64,000 nucleotides of DNA from contig NC_089179.1 in the NCBI RefSeq assembly GCF_947507565.1, positions 3,241,747-3,305,746 of the forward strand, written 5' to 3'. The notes under the pieces are model-generated. The model had not been told where the DNA came from, did no database searches, and saw only the letters and a list, made by a program, of their open reading frames with translations. This document shows positions 34,209-46,100 of the stretch, piece after piece. Positions within the stretch are counted from its first letter, which is position 1, and every line of letters starts with the position of its first letter. A program made the position numbers and the translations under genes. Origin of the DNA: Oscarella lobularis. Lineage: Eukaryota; Porifera; Homoscleromorpha; Homosclerophorida; Oscarellidae.

Positions 34209-37200
34209 ATGGCCGTCTCGAGGAATGATAAATGCTTGCGAGATTCGCTTGTTGGCGCGATTGAAGTAGGTGACTTTGAAGGAGTGAAAGAATGCCTGAG
34301 AAAAGGAGCGAAATTCAATTATCTCGCGCCTTTGCCTAAAGCATGTGCAAATGGTCACGTGAAAATTGCTGAAATTTTAATTGACAGCGGAGAACAAGTG
34401 AATAAGGCAGACACGGTGTGTTGGTAGACTACTTTATGAATCAAGTTTTTATTCTGTAATTAAACTCATTAGTTTGGACGCACGGCTTTGCAGAGAGCAT
34501 GTGCAAATGGTCACTTGGATGTTGCTAAACTTTTAATTGACAGCGGAGCACGAGTGAATAAGGCGGGCATGGTGTGTTGGTAGACTACTGTATGAGTCAT
34601 GTTTTTATTCTGTAATTAAACACCTAAGGCTGGACTCACGGCTTTGCAGGAAGCATCTATTAATGGTCACTTGGATGTCGCTAAAGTTTTAATTGACAGC
34701 GGAGCACAAGTGAATGAGGCAGACATGGTGTGTTGGTAGACTACTTTATGCGTCATGTTTTATTCTGTAACTAAACTCATTAGTATGATGGACGCACGGC
34801 TTTGCAGGAAGCATGTTCTCATGGTCACTTGGATGTTGCTAAACTTTTAATTGACAGCGGAGCAGAAGTGAATAAAGCAGACGAGGTGTGTTGGTAGACT
34901 ACTTTATGAGTCATGTTTTTATTCTGTAATTAAACTCATTAGTATGGACGCACGGCTTTGCAGGGAGCATGTGCAAATGGTCACTTGGATGTTGCTAAAC
35001 TTTTAATTGACAGCGGAGTACAAGTGAATGAGGCGGGCACGGTGTGTTTGTAGACTACTTTATGAGTCATGTTTTTATTCTTTAATTAATACTAACTTCT
35101 AAGGGTGGACTCACGGCTTTGCAGGAAGCATTTATTAATGGTCACTTGGATGTCGGTAAACTTTTACTTGACAGCGGAGCACAAGTGAATGAAGCAAACG
35201 AGGTGTGTTGGTAGACTACTTTATGACTTATATTTTATTCTGTAATGAAACTCCTAAGGGTGGACTCACGGCTTTGCGTGGAGCATCTATTAATGGTTTC
35301 TTTGATGTTGCTAAACTTTTAATTGACAGCGGAGCACAAGTGAATGAGGCGGACGAGGTTTGTTGGTAGACTACTTTATGAGTCATGTTTTTATTCCGTA
35401 ATTAATCTCATTAGGATGGTTTCACGCCTTTGCAGGGAGCATGTTCTCATGGTCACTTGGATGTTGCTAAACTTTTAATTGACAGCGGAGCAGAAGTGAA
35501 TAAAGCAGACAAGGTGTGTTGGTAGACTACTTTATGAGTCTTGTTTTTATTCTGTAATTAAACTCATTAGTATGGACGCACGGCTTTGCAGGAAGCATTT
35601 ATTAATGGTCACTTGGATGTCGGGAAACTTTTACTTGACAGCGGAGCACAAGTGAATGAGGCACACACGGTGTGTTGGTAGACTACTTTATGACTTATAT
35701 TTTATTCTGTAATGAAACTCCTAAGGGTGGACTCACGGCTTTGCGTGGAGCATCTATTAATGGTCTCTTTGATGTTGCTAAACTTTTAATTGACAGCGGA
35801 GCACAAGTGAATGAGGCGGACGAGGTTTGTTGGTAGACTACTTTATGAGTCATGTTTTTATTCGGTAATTAATCTCATTAGGATGGTTTCACGCCTTTGC
35901 AGGGAGCATGTTCTCATGGTCACTTGGGTGTTGCTAAACTTTTAATTGAAAGCGGAGCACAATTGAATAAGGCAGACGAGGTGTGTTGGTAAATTACTTT
36001 ATGAGTCATGTTTTTATTCTGAAATTAAACTCATTAGTATGGACGCACGGCTTTGCGGGAAGCATTTTCTTGTGGTCACTTGGATGTTGCTAAACTTTTA
36101 ATTGGCAGCGGAGCACAAGTGAATGAGGCAGACGAGGTGTGTTGGTAAACTACTTTATGAGCCATGTTTTTATTCTGTAATTAAACTCCTTAGTATGGAC
36201 TCACGGCTTTGCAGGATGCATGTGCAAATGGTCTCTTTGATGTTGCTAAACTTTTAATTGACAGCGGAGCACAAGTGAATGAGCCAGGCAGGGTGTGTTG
36301 GTCGACTACTTTATGAGTCATGTTTTTATTCTGTAATTAAACTCATTAGTATGGACTCACGGCTTTGCAGAATGCATGTGCAACTGGTCACTTGGATGTT
36401 GCTAAACTTTTAATTGACAGCGGAGCACAAGTGAATGAGCCAGGCAGGGTGTGTTGGTCGACTACTTTATGAGTCATGTTTTTATTCTGTAATTAAACTC
36501 ATTAGTATGGACACACGGCTTTGCAGAATGCATGTGCAACTGGTCACTTGGATGTTGCTAAACTTTTAATTGACAGCGGAGCACAAGTGAATAAAGCAGA
36601 CGAGGTGTGTTGGTCGACTACTTTATGAGTCATGCTTTTATTCTGTAATTAAATTCATTAGTTTGGACGCACGGCTTTGCAGGGAGCATGTGCAAATGGT
36701 CACTTGGATGTTGCTAATCTTTTAATTGACAGCGGAGCACAAGTAAATGAGGCAGGCAGGGTGTGTTGGTAGACTACTTTATGAGTCATGTTTTTATTCT
36801 GTAATTAAACTCATTAGTATGGAGGCACGGCTTTGCAGGGATCATGTGTAAATGGTCACTTGGATGTTGCTAAACTTTTAATTGACAGCGGAGCACGAGT
36901 GAATGAGGCAGGCAGGGTGTGTTGGTAGACTACTTTATGAGTCATGTTTTTATTCTGTAATTAAAATCATTAGTATGGACGCACGGCTTTGCAGGGAGCA
37001 TGTGAAAATGGTCACTTGGATGTTGCTAAACATTTAATTGACAGCGGAGCACAAGTGAATAAAGCAGACGAGGTGTGTTGGTAGACTACTTTATGAGTCA
37101 TGTTTTTATTCTGAAATTAAACTCATTAGTATAGATCCACGGCTTTACAGTAAGCATGTTCTCATGGTCACTTGAATGTTGCTATAATTTTAATTGACAG

Positions 37201-40200
37201 CCGAGCACAAGTGAATGAGGCAGGCACGGTGTGTTGGTAGACTACTTATGAGTCATGTTTTTATTCTGTAATTAAACTCATTAGTATGGAGGCACGGCTT
37301 TGCAGGGAGCATGTGAAAATGGTCACTTGGATGTTGCTAAACTTTTAATTGACAGCGGAGCACAAGTGAATGAGGCAGGCAGGGTGTGTTGGTAGACTGC
37401 TTTATGAGTCATGTTTTATTCTGTCATTAGGATGGTTTCACGCCTTTGTTTTCAGCATCTTTTAATTGTCACTTGGATGTTGCTAAACTTTTAATTAACG
37501 CTGGAGCGTTGGTGAATGAGGGAGATGAGGTAATGTGTATAAGAACATGCATGCACGGGCTGCCAATACTGCGCATGTCATTCTCCTACGCGATGGATCC
37601 AAACTCTCCTTTCTTTTTTCTAATTGGAACTTTCAGACTCTGTCCACAGCCTTATATGAGGCATGTCAAACTGGTCGCTTAGAAATGTCAAAATATTTAA
37701 TCTACGCTGGAGCAGACGTCAATAAGATGTATAAGGTTTTAGTGCGCTTTATGAATCAGGTCTTTTGTGTCCTGAGTGAAGCCTTTAGACTAAAAAGACA
37801 GTTTTACAGGTAGCCTGTCTCAATGGTCACTTGGATGTTGCTAAATTTTTACTTGACGCTGGAGCAGATGTAACTAAAATTGAGCCAGACGAGGTGTGTA
37901 CTGTAGTTGTAAGTTACTTTTTGAGACCTGTTTTTCTATTCTATTTGGAACATTCAGATTTTGTTCTCTGGCTTGCGTCAACAATGCAGAACTGGTCGCG
38001 GAGAAATCATTAGGCTTTTACTCCACGCTGGAGCTAATCTTATTGTAAGGTTTGCAGCAGAGAGAGACGGCATGATCGTTTCTAATTGTTTTTCTAAAGT
38101 TTTCAGAGCTTTTCGAAAATGCGTGTGAATGGGGTCACGTGGAAATCGCAAAGGTCTTACTTGGCGCTGGAGTAGATGTCAAAAAGACAGAAATTGTTTG
38201 TTGAATGTTAAGAACCTTTTCTCGTTCTCTACACAACTTTTACAGAGGCTCACACCGTTGTTGTTGAACGCTTGTTGGGAAGGCTACGCAGATGTTGCAG
38301 AACTGCTAATCAACGCCGGAGCCGATGTAAACGAGACAGTCTTGGAATCTGTAAAGCCTTCTTTACTTTTATAAACTGACTGAGCTGTTGATTGTTGCCT
38401 TAGGAGGAACGTACGGTTTTTATGGCAGCATGTTCGGCTGGTCACGTAGAAATTGCGAAAGTACTAATCGAAGCTGGAGCAGACGTCACTATGACGGACA
38501 TTGTATGGAATTCGTTTTAGGCTTAATCTATTGAAGCTTCTGTCTCTGTTTAGAAAGGAAATTCAGCTTTGCTTCTGCTTGCGAAAAATAGTCACAAAAT
38601 TACTGGTTTGTATTTAATGCTACCGGCATTTTTCATTGGCTTTGATAATCTTAATTAAATTTCTCAGCTCTCGCTTTATTTTTTGATCTCGTAAAACTCA
38701 TTCTCCTGAAAGAGCCTACTCTTATTGAACGTCGTGGAGAGGTATGCATTTCTTTTAGTACGAAGAGCAAGGTATACAGTTGATTCATTATTTGTCAATT
38801 TCTACCTAATTTCAACGAAACTGTCAATTGGTCATGTGTACATGCAGATATTTGTGCATGTACTAATTGCGGTGTAGTGCAAGGTGTTTATAATGGCTCT
38901 CTTATGCAGGATGGTCTACTTCCTCACGAGATTCAAGGCCGGCCGGAAGTGAGGAAATTTTTCCTGGACGCATGGGTTTGGTGTTAATAACCGTTTCACG
39001 TTTTTGTGGTCACGTTCTTTCTTTAGATTAAATATCGATACGCTAAACTTTACTCGCAAGGGACGACCAAGCAAACGAAAATTAAGGTATGCGTTATTGG
39101 AAAAGCTGAAGCCGGTAAAACAACTCTCATAAAAACTCTGAAAAACATTTATTGGAAAAATGGAGGTGACGACAAACGGACTGCCGGCATGGATGTATCA
39201 GCTGCAAAAATTAAATCAGCTGGTGACGTTGTCTTTTGCGATTTTGCTGGGCAGGAGTTCTTCCATAAGACGCACGGGTTGTTTTTCTCCGAATCTACCA
39301 CTGTTTTCCTGCTCGTTGTCGACTTGACGAAAGACGAGAATGAGCTAAAAACTTGGAGCCACTATTTCTGTTCATTCGTGAAATGCAGCGTTGTTCTAAA
39401 TGAAAAGGCTAACTTCGTCGTTGTAGGAAGCAAGAGAGATTTACTTCCAATTGCCACAGTTGGGGAAACTAAATTGCAGCAAGTTTTCACGTACTTAAGG
39501 CTAAATTTTGGTCCTTGGTTTAACTTCTACAAGAGGTATTTTGTTTTGAATTGCCGTGATCGGAAGTCAAGCGATTTGGATCTTCTAAGGGAAGCTATTA
39601 GCGAAGTGAAAGCGCTCACCATAAAGGTACTGACCTAATTGAGACGTTTAATTATTAGCATTTTCATTATGCCATTATGTAACGCCTTACAGCCTGTAAC
39701 ACGCCCAGATATTTTCCGTACTCACTTTTTCTTTCATTCAGGCGGCTCAAGAGGTTCCTATTATAGTTGAGGCGGCAACTGCGTCTTTTTTACCTACGCT
39801 GCGGCATCCGTTCACAAAACGCCAATCTGTTCTTGACAAGGTGCGTTTGTTCTTCTCTGCTGACGGTAGACAGAAGGAAGAAATACATACAAGAACTATG
39901 TCTGTGTTGGAGAATCTTCCTGAGACCGGAAAGGCAAGCTAGCATCATCTAATGCGTATAAGCGTATAACTTTGATTTCCCTCTGGCACTATCATATAGG
40001 AAAAAAGCATTCATTTAATGGAATTGAGCATTTTTAAGGATATAATGGCACACGGCCTCTACCCTGGCCTCACCGTTGAAGTTCAAAAGCTACTTACCGA
40101 GTTTCTACAAGGAATCGGCGAGGTCAGTAGCAATATTCTGCATGCATGACGTGTGTTGGTAGCACGTTACTTAGATTTTAGTGATTGAAGATAGGATCAT

Positions 40201-41901
40201 TTTGGATCCAACTTGGCTATGTCACAATATCATTGGTCCACTCTTGTCTCCTTTGGATTCTGAGTTTCCAGTTTCTCTTGTGTGCTCTCCACCCGGAACA
40301 ACAACCAAGGATGACATCCAGAGTGCACTTGAAGCCTTCAACAGGCGAAAGTGGGAAAATATCGACGAAACAATTCGGCTTCTGTGCCATTTGGAAATTT
40401 GCTATGAGCTTCCTAGTAAACAGAATACCTATCAGTTTCCAGCTCTACTGGAGGAGAAACGTCCGTCTAATGTGTGGTCTGAAAATTCTGGGATGACGAT
40501 TTACGTTGGACGTCGAGTGAGACGAGCTGAAGAGACGGACATAATCACTCCAGGAACTATGCCGTTTCTTCAGTGTCACGTTCGCAATGTTCCTTGTTTC
40601 CACGGCTTAGATCCTGTCGTTTGGCAAGACGGGTTGATAATCAGAGATAAAATAGACGATGTCTTGGTGGAAGGACTGATAACATTGCAAGAGCAGGATA
40701 AAGCATTGGATTTCGTTGTGCGTGGGCCGGTTAATTCCGAGCGGGAATGCCTGAAACTTCTTAATAATTTAATGAAAACTGGGAAAGAAATTCTTCGAAA
40801 GAGGAGTCCAGGGACAGAAAGCCTTCTCTGGTACATCAGCTCTACCGAATTGAAGCAGTTGAAAGAGTTTCCTTTGGCTTACGAAAAAGCAACTATTAAC
40901 GAAAAGATAGAGACTTCAACAAAGTCAAGCGCTTCAGTCAGCAAGGGAATGGTCATAGACAGCCTTAGAGATCTTCTTGCTCTTGGCGACAACCACATCG
41001 ACTACCTATCTTGCAATACACTCTCCGCTATAATAATGTGCTTGGAGAAAGACGATGCGGCATTGGACGCTTTGAAAGGGCATTTGCCGGGCTTGTCAAA
41101 TGCTGACCAAATTAAATGCAATACAGCAGAAGAGCTGTTTTCTACTTGGAGTAAAAATGTTGTCGCTACAACGCATTGCTTTGCTATTGCTGCAAGGCGA
41201 TCTAATTTGCCGTACTTGTTAGCTCTTTTGAGTGAAGATGGTGCTATAGAACTGTCTGCTGATGAGGTAACAAGATATAATTATATGATTCATAATGATG
41301 CTTTTCACTTTCAAAAAAGACGATAGAGGCAAAAGAAGACTTGGCTTTCATTCGGACTAATTCTCCTTCCACAATTAAAAGTCAGCAGATTTCCCAAGTG
41401 ATTGATTGTGTAAATAATTTAATTCTAGGGCGTCGTGTTGAGCAAGCAACTGGACCTCTGTCTGCGCTTTCCACAAGTGACGACGAAGGTATGAATCATC
41501 ATTATAAATAGATTTTTAGTAGTAGCATTCCGGCAGAAATCTCTTCTCTATTTGATGAGGACTACCTTGATGAACCATTGACCGGACGCGAAATATTTCG
41601 AGCGGCTGAACGCATTCAACCAGTATGGAATCTTGTTGGAAGAGTTTTGGGACCGGAACCTTTCCAGCGTTTCCAACTGCATGCATTTGGAGAAAAAAAG
41701 AACGATCACGAACGTGCTCTAGATATGCTGGACGCGTGGGCGAACCAGTTCGGCAGAAGAGCAACCCGCAGGCACTTCATTGCTTCTATGAGGGACGTGG
41801 GCTACTTAAAAGAAGTAGCCTCAATTTTTTCTGGTAAGTTCCTCTTCTTTTGCTCCAAGTTTTATGTACAGGTCTCAGTGTTTTTCTTAGGCCCACAATG
41901 A
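34209..41901 (+). CDS. DAPK1-like ankyrin-ROC-COR-Death protein, copy A (expanded repeats)
   Basis: Starts MAVSRNDKCLRDSLVG at 34209; the first exon already carries one ankyrin repeat. Twenty further ankyrin exons start at 156-bp spacing (34473-37431), then six less regular ones to about 38500 (for example ACWEGYADVAELLINAG). After linker exons comes ROC (39060-39630): P-loop GKAEAGKTT, switch II DFAGQE, base motif VVGSKRDLL. The COR part (from about 40181) starts IEDRIILDPTWLCHNIIG and reads like the matching region of DAPK1, continuing VPCFHGLDPVVWQDG. A Death domain (TGREIFRAAERIQPVWNLVG) is encoded at 41540-41833. The last exon gives GPQ-stop at 41899-41901. DAPK1's N-terminal kinase is absent. 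Likely a death-domain signalling scaffold; role inferred. One array exon has a stop (37151-37153). Confidence 0.8.
34473..37529 (+). repeat. 20-unit tandem array of ankyrin exon + intron, 156-bp period
   Basis: Exon starts at 34473, 34629, 34784, 34943, 35104, 35259, 35415, 35571, 35726, 35882, 36038, 36194, 36350, 36506, 36662, 36818, 36974, 37130, 37285 and 37431. Each exon is 99 nt (102 in the third), phase 0 on both sides, encoding one 33-residue repeat of the type GHLDVAKLLIDSGAQVN. Each is followed by a 57-nt intron beginning GTGTGTTGGTAGAC and ending in CATTAG or CTAAG. Introns are as conserved as exons, so whole units were copied recently. Units 35104-35570 and 35571-36037 are near-copies of each other as three-unit blocks. 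Confidence 0.92.
37130..37228 (+). pseudogene. array exon with an in-frame stop
   Basis: The 18th array exon reads TAT AGA TCC ACG GCT TTA CAG TAA: where other units have GGA or GAA, TAA stands at 37151-37153. It also carries other changes (AATGTTGCTATAATTTTA, AGCCGAGC). Because every array exon is a multiple of three and phase 0, skipping it would keep the frame. Otherwise the protein would end before ROC. Confidence 0.7.
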
Positions 41902-42289
41902 TTAACTACTAGTACTACGTACTCACCATTATCCGCGAAGGCTTGGATAAAAAAAATTGAGAATGGATTACTATGCGTATTGCGCTGCTTCGGCCATAGC
42001 GTTTGTGTGCCACTTGCTGAAATATCGACCCTACCTATATTCATTGTGATACTCCCTTAGTTTCTGTAGAAGTATTTGGCTAAAAAGCTACTCGCTCTTA
42101 TTTACCTATCTTTATAGAATTTTACCGTTCATGACACGAATTTTCATATTTTTTACCTTTGGATACCACGGATACTACTTTAGTATCTGTGCTTTGATTC
42201 ACTCTTTTAGTTATTACGGTATGTGAATTGTTTAGTTACTCATCTTAGGAAGGTAGGCCTTGTAGTCCTGTAGTGACTGATTTCTTACA
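41902..42289. other. 3' flank of copy A and duplication junction
   Basis: No gene. The sequence matches 47375-47740 after copy B, so the tandem duplication boundary lies near 42250-42290. Confidence 0.6.
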
Positions 42290-42761
42290 AGCTTCCTCGA
42301 TTTTTGCGACTCATCAACAAAGACACGAGATCAAAATCACTCAGCCACTTTCAAATTACCTGATTTTAAATTTCATTCCCTTGTCTTTGTCGGCGAGAAG
42401 CAGTCTGAGAGAAAGAACAGCTTCCGGCCCTAACTGAAATAAAAGAGAATATCTCTCCTCGCTCAAATATTAATCAAAAATATATTATGTGCCTGATCTA
42501 GCAAATTCTTGCGCTGACATTCCAGCCAGTGATATTCGTTCCGCGCAGCGGATTGGCATGCCGAAGAGAAAAACGTCTCTTCGGCACACGCCGAACATCT
42601 CAATATCAATTATTCATAAATTTCTCTATCATTTTTTAGATTATGTACTGAATCGTTCCACTGCTTTTGTCGATAGAACCAAAGCAATACGAGCAAAGGC
42701 TAGTTCGCTGCAATACAGCAGCGGGAGGTATTTCTTTGAGAACGACTGTTCCCGGCTCCAT
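42290..42761 (-). pseudogene. SMYD-like MYND/SET protein fragment, copy B
   Basis: Counterpart of 33440-33920. MEPGTVVLKEIPPAAVLQ opens at 42761 and is followed by CSYCFGSIDKS, keeping the C-x2-C pair lost in copy A. After the intron come CSACAEETFFSSACQSAA and YHWLECQRKN, keeping the final Cys but with FCSS changed to FFSS. The SET core is missing. Each copy has lost a different zinc ligand, which suggests independent decay. Confidence 0.5.
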
Positions 42762-43118
42762 ACTTCTTTCAGCCTGTAGATTGGGGAAGGTTCGAGACAA
42801 AATGAAACTCTAAGGTTTTTCACCTCAAGAAAACGGCCTTTTAGATTGTCTGCATTGCACCTCGCTCTCGGAAATACAGTACTCATATGAGAAAGTCAAA
42901 GTGACATACGGGATTTGAGACACTCACGTGAGCAACAGAGTTCTCTCTCTCTGCTGAAACCGCTCCTCTAAGATCCGTGCTGAAACTTTCAACGACTTTT
43001 CCCGAAGATTTCTGTTGTCTGCGACGTGAAAGTAGCTCGCGGAAGAGACTAGAGAGTTTCATTAGTGCTGTACGAAGAGAGGGTCGCTTTGCTGACGAAT
43101 TGGGGTCCATCTAAGCAA

Positions 43119-46100
43119 ATGGAAGTATCAGAGAACGAAGAATGCTTGCGAGATGCGCTGATTGGCGCGATTCAAGCAGGCAACTTTGAAGGAGTGAAAG
43201 AATGCGTGCAAAAATTAATTGGCACAGGAGCAGACATCAATGCGACAAATAAGGTTTAGGAGGAGACTTCATAGAAATTCTTTTGTAATTGGGCTCATTA
43301 GGATGGACTCACGGCTTTGCAGGAAGCCTGTCGCAATGGTTGCTTAAATGTTGTTGAACATCTAATTGACGCTGGAGCACATTTCCATAAGGCAGACGAG
43401 GTTTGTAGTATTAGTGAGTTTACTTTATGAGACCTTTCTTGTATTCTAATTGGAACTTCAGAATTGCTCTACTGCTTTGTATGGAGCATGTCAACGTGGT
43501 AACAGTAAGATCGTTAATCATTTAGTCCACGATGGAGCAATTTCTGAAGCACATTCTAAGGTTTATAGCAGAGGAATGCTTTTACCAAGACATGATGGTT
43601 TTTTATTTGGAACATGCATAGATTGGTTTCAAAATTGCGTGTGAAAGTAATCACGCGGAAATCGCAAGGATCTTACTTGACGCTGGAGCAGATGTCAAAA
43701 TGGTTTGTGGATTGTTAAGACACCCTTTTCTTGTTCTCTCTACAGAACTTTGCAGTTGCTCAATTCTTTGTTGTTTTCCGCATGTTCGGGAGGCTACACG
43801 GATGTTGCAGAACTACTAATCAACGCCGGAGCCGATGTCAATAAAGCAGACTGGGTTTGTGTAATGCTTTGCATGCTTTATATACTGACCTAGCTGTTTG
43901 GATTGTTACCTTTAGGAGGGGCGTCCGTATTTGCTTACAACCTGTTTTGCTGGTCACGTAAAAACTGTGAAACTACTTATCAAAGCTGGAGCAGACGTTA
44001 CTAAGACAGATATTGTATTCAATTACTTTTAAACTTATTTTATTGAAGCTTTTGTCTTTGTTTAGAAAGGGAATTCAGCCTTGCATTTGCTTGCGGAAAA
44101 TAGTCAGAACGTTCTACCGGCTGGTTTGTATTCACTGCCTTTCGTTATTGGCATATTCATAATTATCACAATTGAATGTCTCAGTTTTCTCTTCATATTT
44201 TGATCTCGTGAATCTCATTCTCTCAAAAGAGCCTACTCTCATTGACCGTTCCGGAGAGGTACGTATGCATCTCTTGCAGTAGGAAGAGTGATGTATACAG
44301 TTGACTCCCTGTAACATTTGATTTTGTACTTTTGCCAAGTTCTTATACCTAACTTCAAAGATACTGTTGATTGGTGCATGTATACACGTAGATGTATGCA
44401 CGATGCATGTACTTTGTCACTATAGCGGGTGTAGTGCAAGCTGTTTATAAGGCTTTCTTCTGCAGGATGGTCTACTTCCTCACGAGATTCAGAGCCTGCC
44501 AGAAATGAGAGGATTCCTTTTTGACGAATGGGTTTGTTTTTAATTGCTTCTGCACGTTTTTGTGCTCCCACGTTCTTTCTTTAGATTAAACATCGTTACA
44601 ATAAACTTTACTCGCAAGGTACCACCAAGCAAACGAAAATTAAGGTATGCGTTATTGGAGAAGCTGAAGCCGGTAAAACAACCCTCATAAAAACTTTAAA
44701 AAACATTCGTTGTAATGATGGGGGTGACGATAAACGGACTGCCAGCATAGATCTATCAGTTGCAAAAATTGAATCAGCTGGCGACGTTGTTTTTTGCGAT
44801 TTTGCTGGGCAGCCGTTTTTTCACAAAACGCACGGATTGTTTTTCTCCGATTCTACAACAGTTTTCCTGCTCGTCGTTGATTTGACAAAAGATAAGGATG
44901 AACTTAAACGTCGGAGCCACTATTTCTGTTCATTTGTGAAATGCAGCATCGCTAAGAAAAAGGCTAACTTTGTGGTTGTAGGAAGCAAAATAGATTTGCT
45001 TCCTACTGTCGAAAATGGTGAACGTAAATTGCAGCAGGTTTTCTCGTATTTGACGCTAAAGTTTAACCGTTGGTTTACCTTCTACAAGAAGAACTTTGTT
45101 TTGGATTGCCGTAATCGAAAATCGAGCAGATTGGATTGTCTAAGGAAAGCTATTAGCGACGTTAAAGAGCTCACCATAGAGGTATTTAATTTTTATCAGT
45201 ATGTATGTCGTACTGTCGAAACTGTATGGTCCTTGTGTTTACTCAGGCGAGTCAAGAGGTCCCAATTATAGTCGAAGCGGCAACTGCGTCCTTTTTACCT
45301 ACACTGCGGCATCCGTTCAGGAAACAACAATCTTCCACTGAGAGTGAATCGGAAAGCGAAATACGCACAAGAACTCTGTCTGTGATAGAGAAACTTCCTC
45401 AAATTAAAAAGGCAAGTTAGCATCATATAAATGCATAAATATGCATAATACTTTTTGTCGCCCTCTGGCGCTATCATATAGAAAACAAGGAATAATTTAA
45501 TGGAATTAAGAATTTTTAAGCATATAATGGCCCACGGCCTCTACCTGGGCCTTACCGTTGAAGTTGAAAAACTGCTCATCGAGTTTCTGCAAGGAATCGG
45601 CGAAGTCAGTAGCAATATTTTGCATTACTGACGCGTTAGTAATATGTTCCATAGATTTTAGTGATTGAAGACAGAGTCATTTTGAACCCAACATGGCTAT
45701 GTCAGAATATCATTGGTCCGCTCTTGTCTCCTCCGGAGTTCGAAGTTTCTCTTTGCTGCTCTCCACCCGGAACAACAACCAAGGATGACATCCAGAGTGC
45801 ACTTGAAGCCTTCAACAAACCAAAGTGGAATAACATCAACGAAACAATTCAGCTCCTGTGCCATTTGGAAATTTGCTATGAGCTTCCTGGTAATCAGAAC
45901 ACTTATCGGTTTCCAGCTCTACTGAAGGAGAAACGTCCATCTGATGTGTGGTGTGAAAATTCTGAGATGGCTATTTACGTTGGACGTCGAGAGAGACGAG
46001 CTGAAGAGACGGATATAATCACTCCAGGAACTATGCCGTTTCTTCAGTGTCACGTCCGCAATGTTCCTTGTTTTCGTGGTTTAGAGCCTGTCGTTTGGCA

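Noticed and set aside
34473-37529. CRISPR-like or satellite interpretation of the regular 156-bp array
   Set aside because: Units contain a constant splice-bounded coding exon and an equally constant intron, with no unique spacers; the ankyrin pattern accounts for it.
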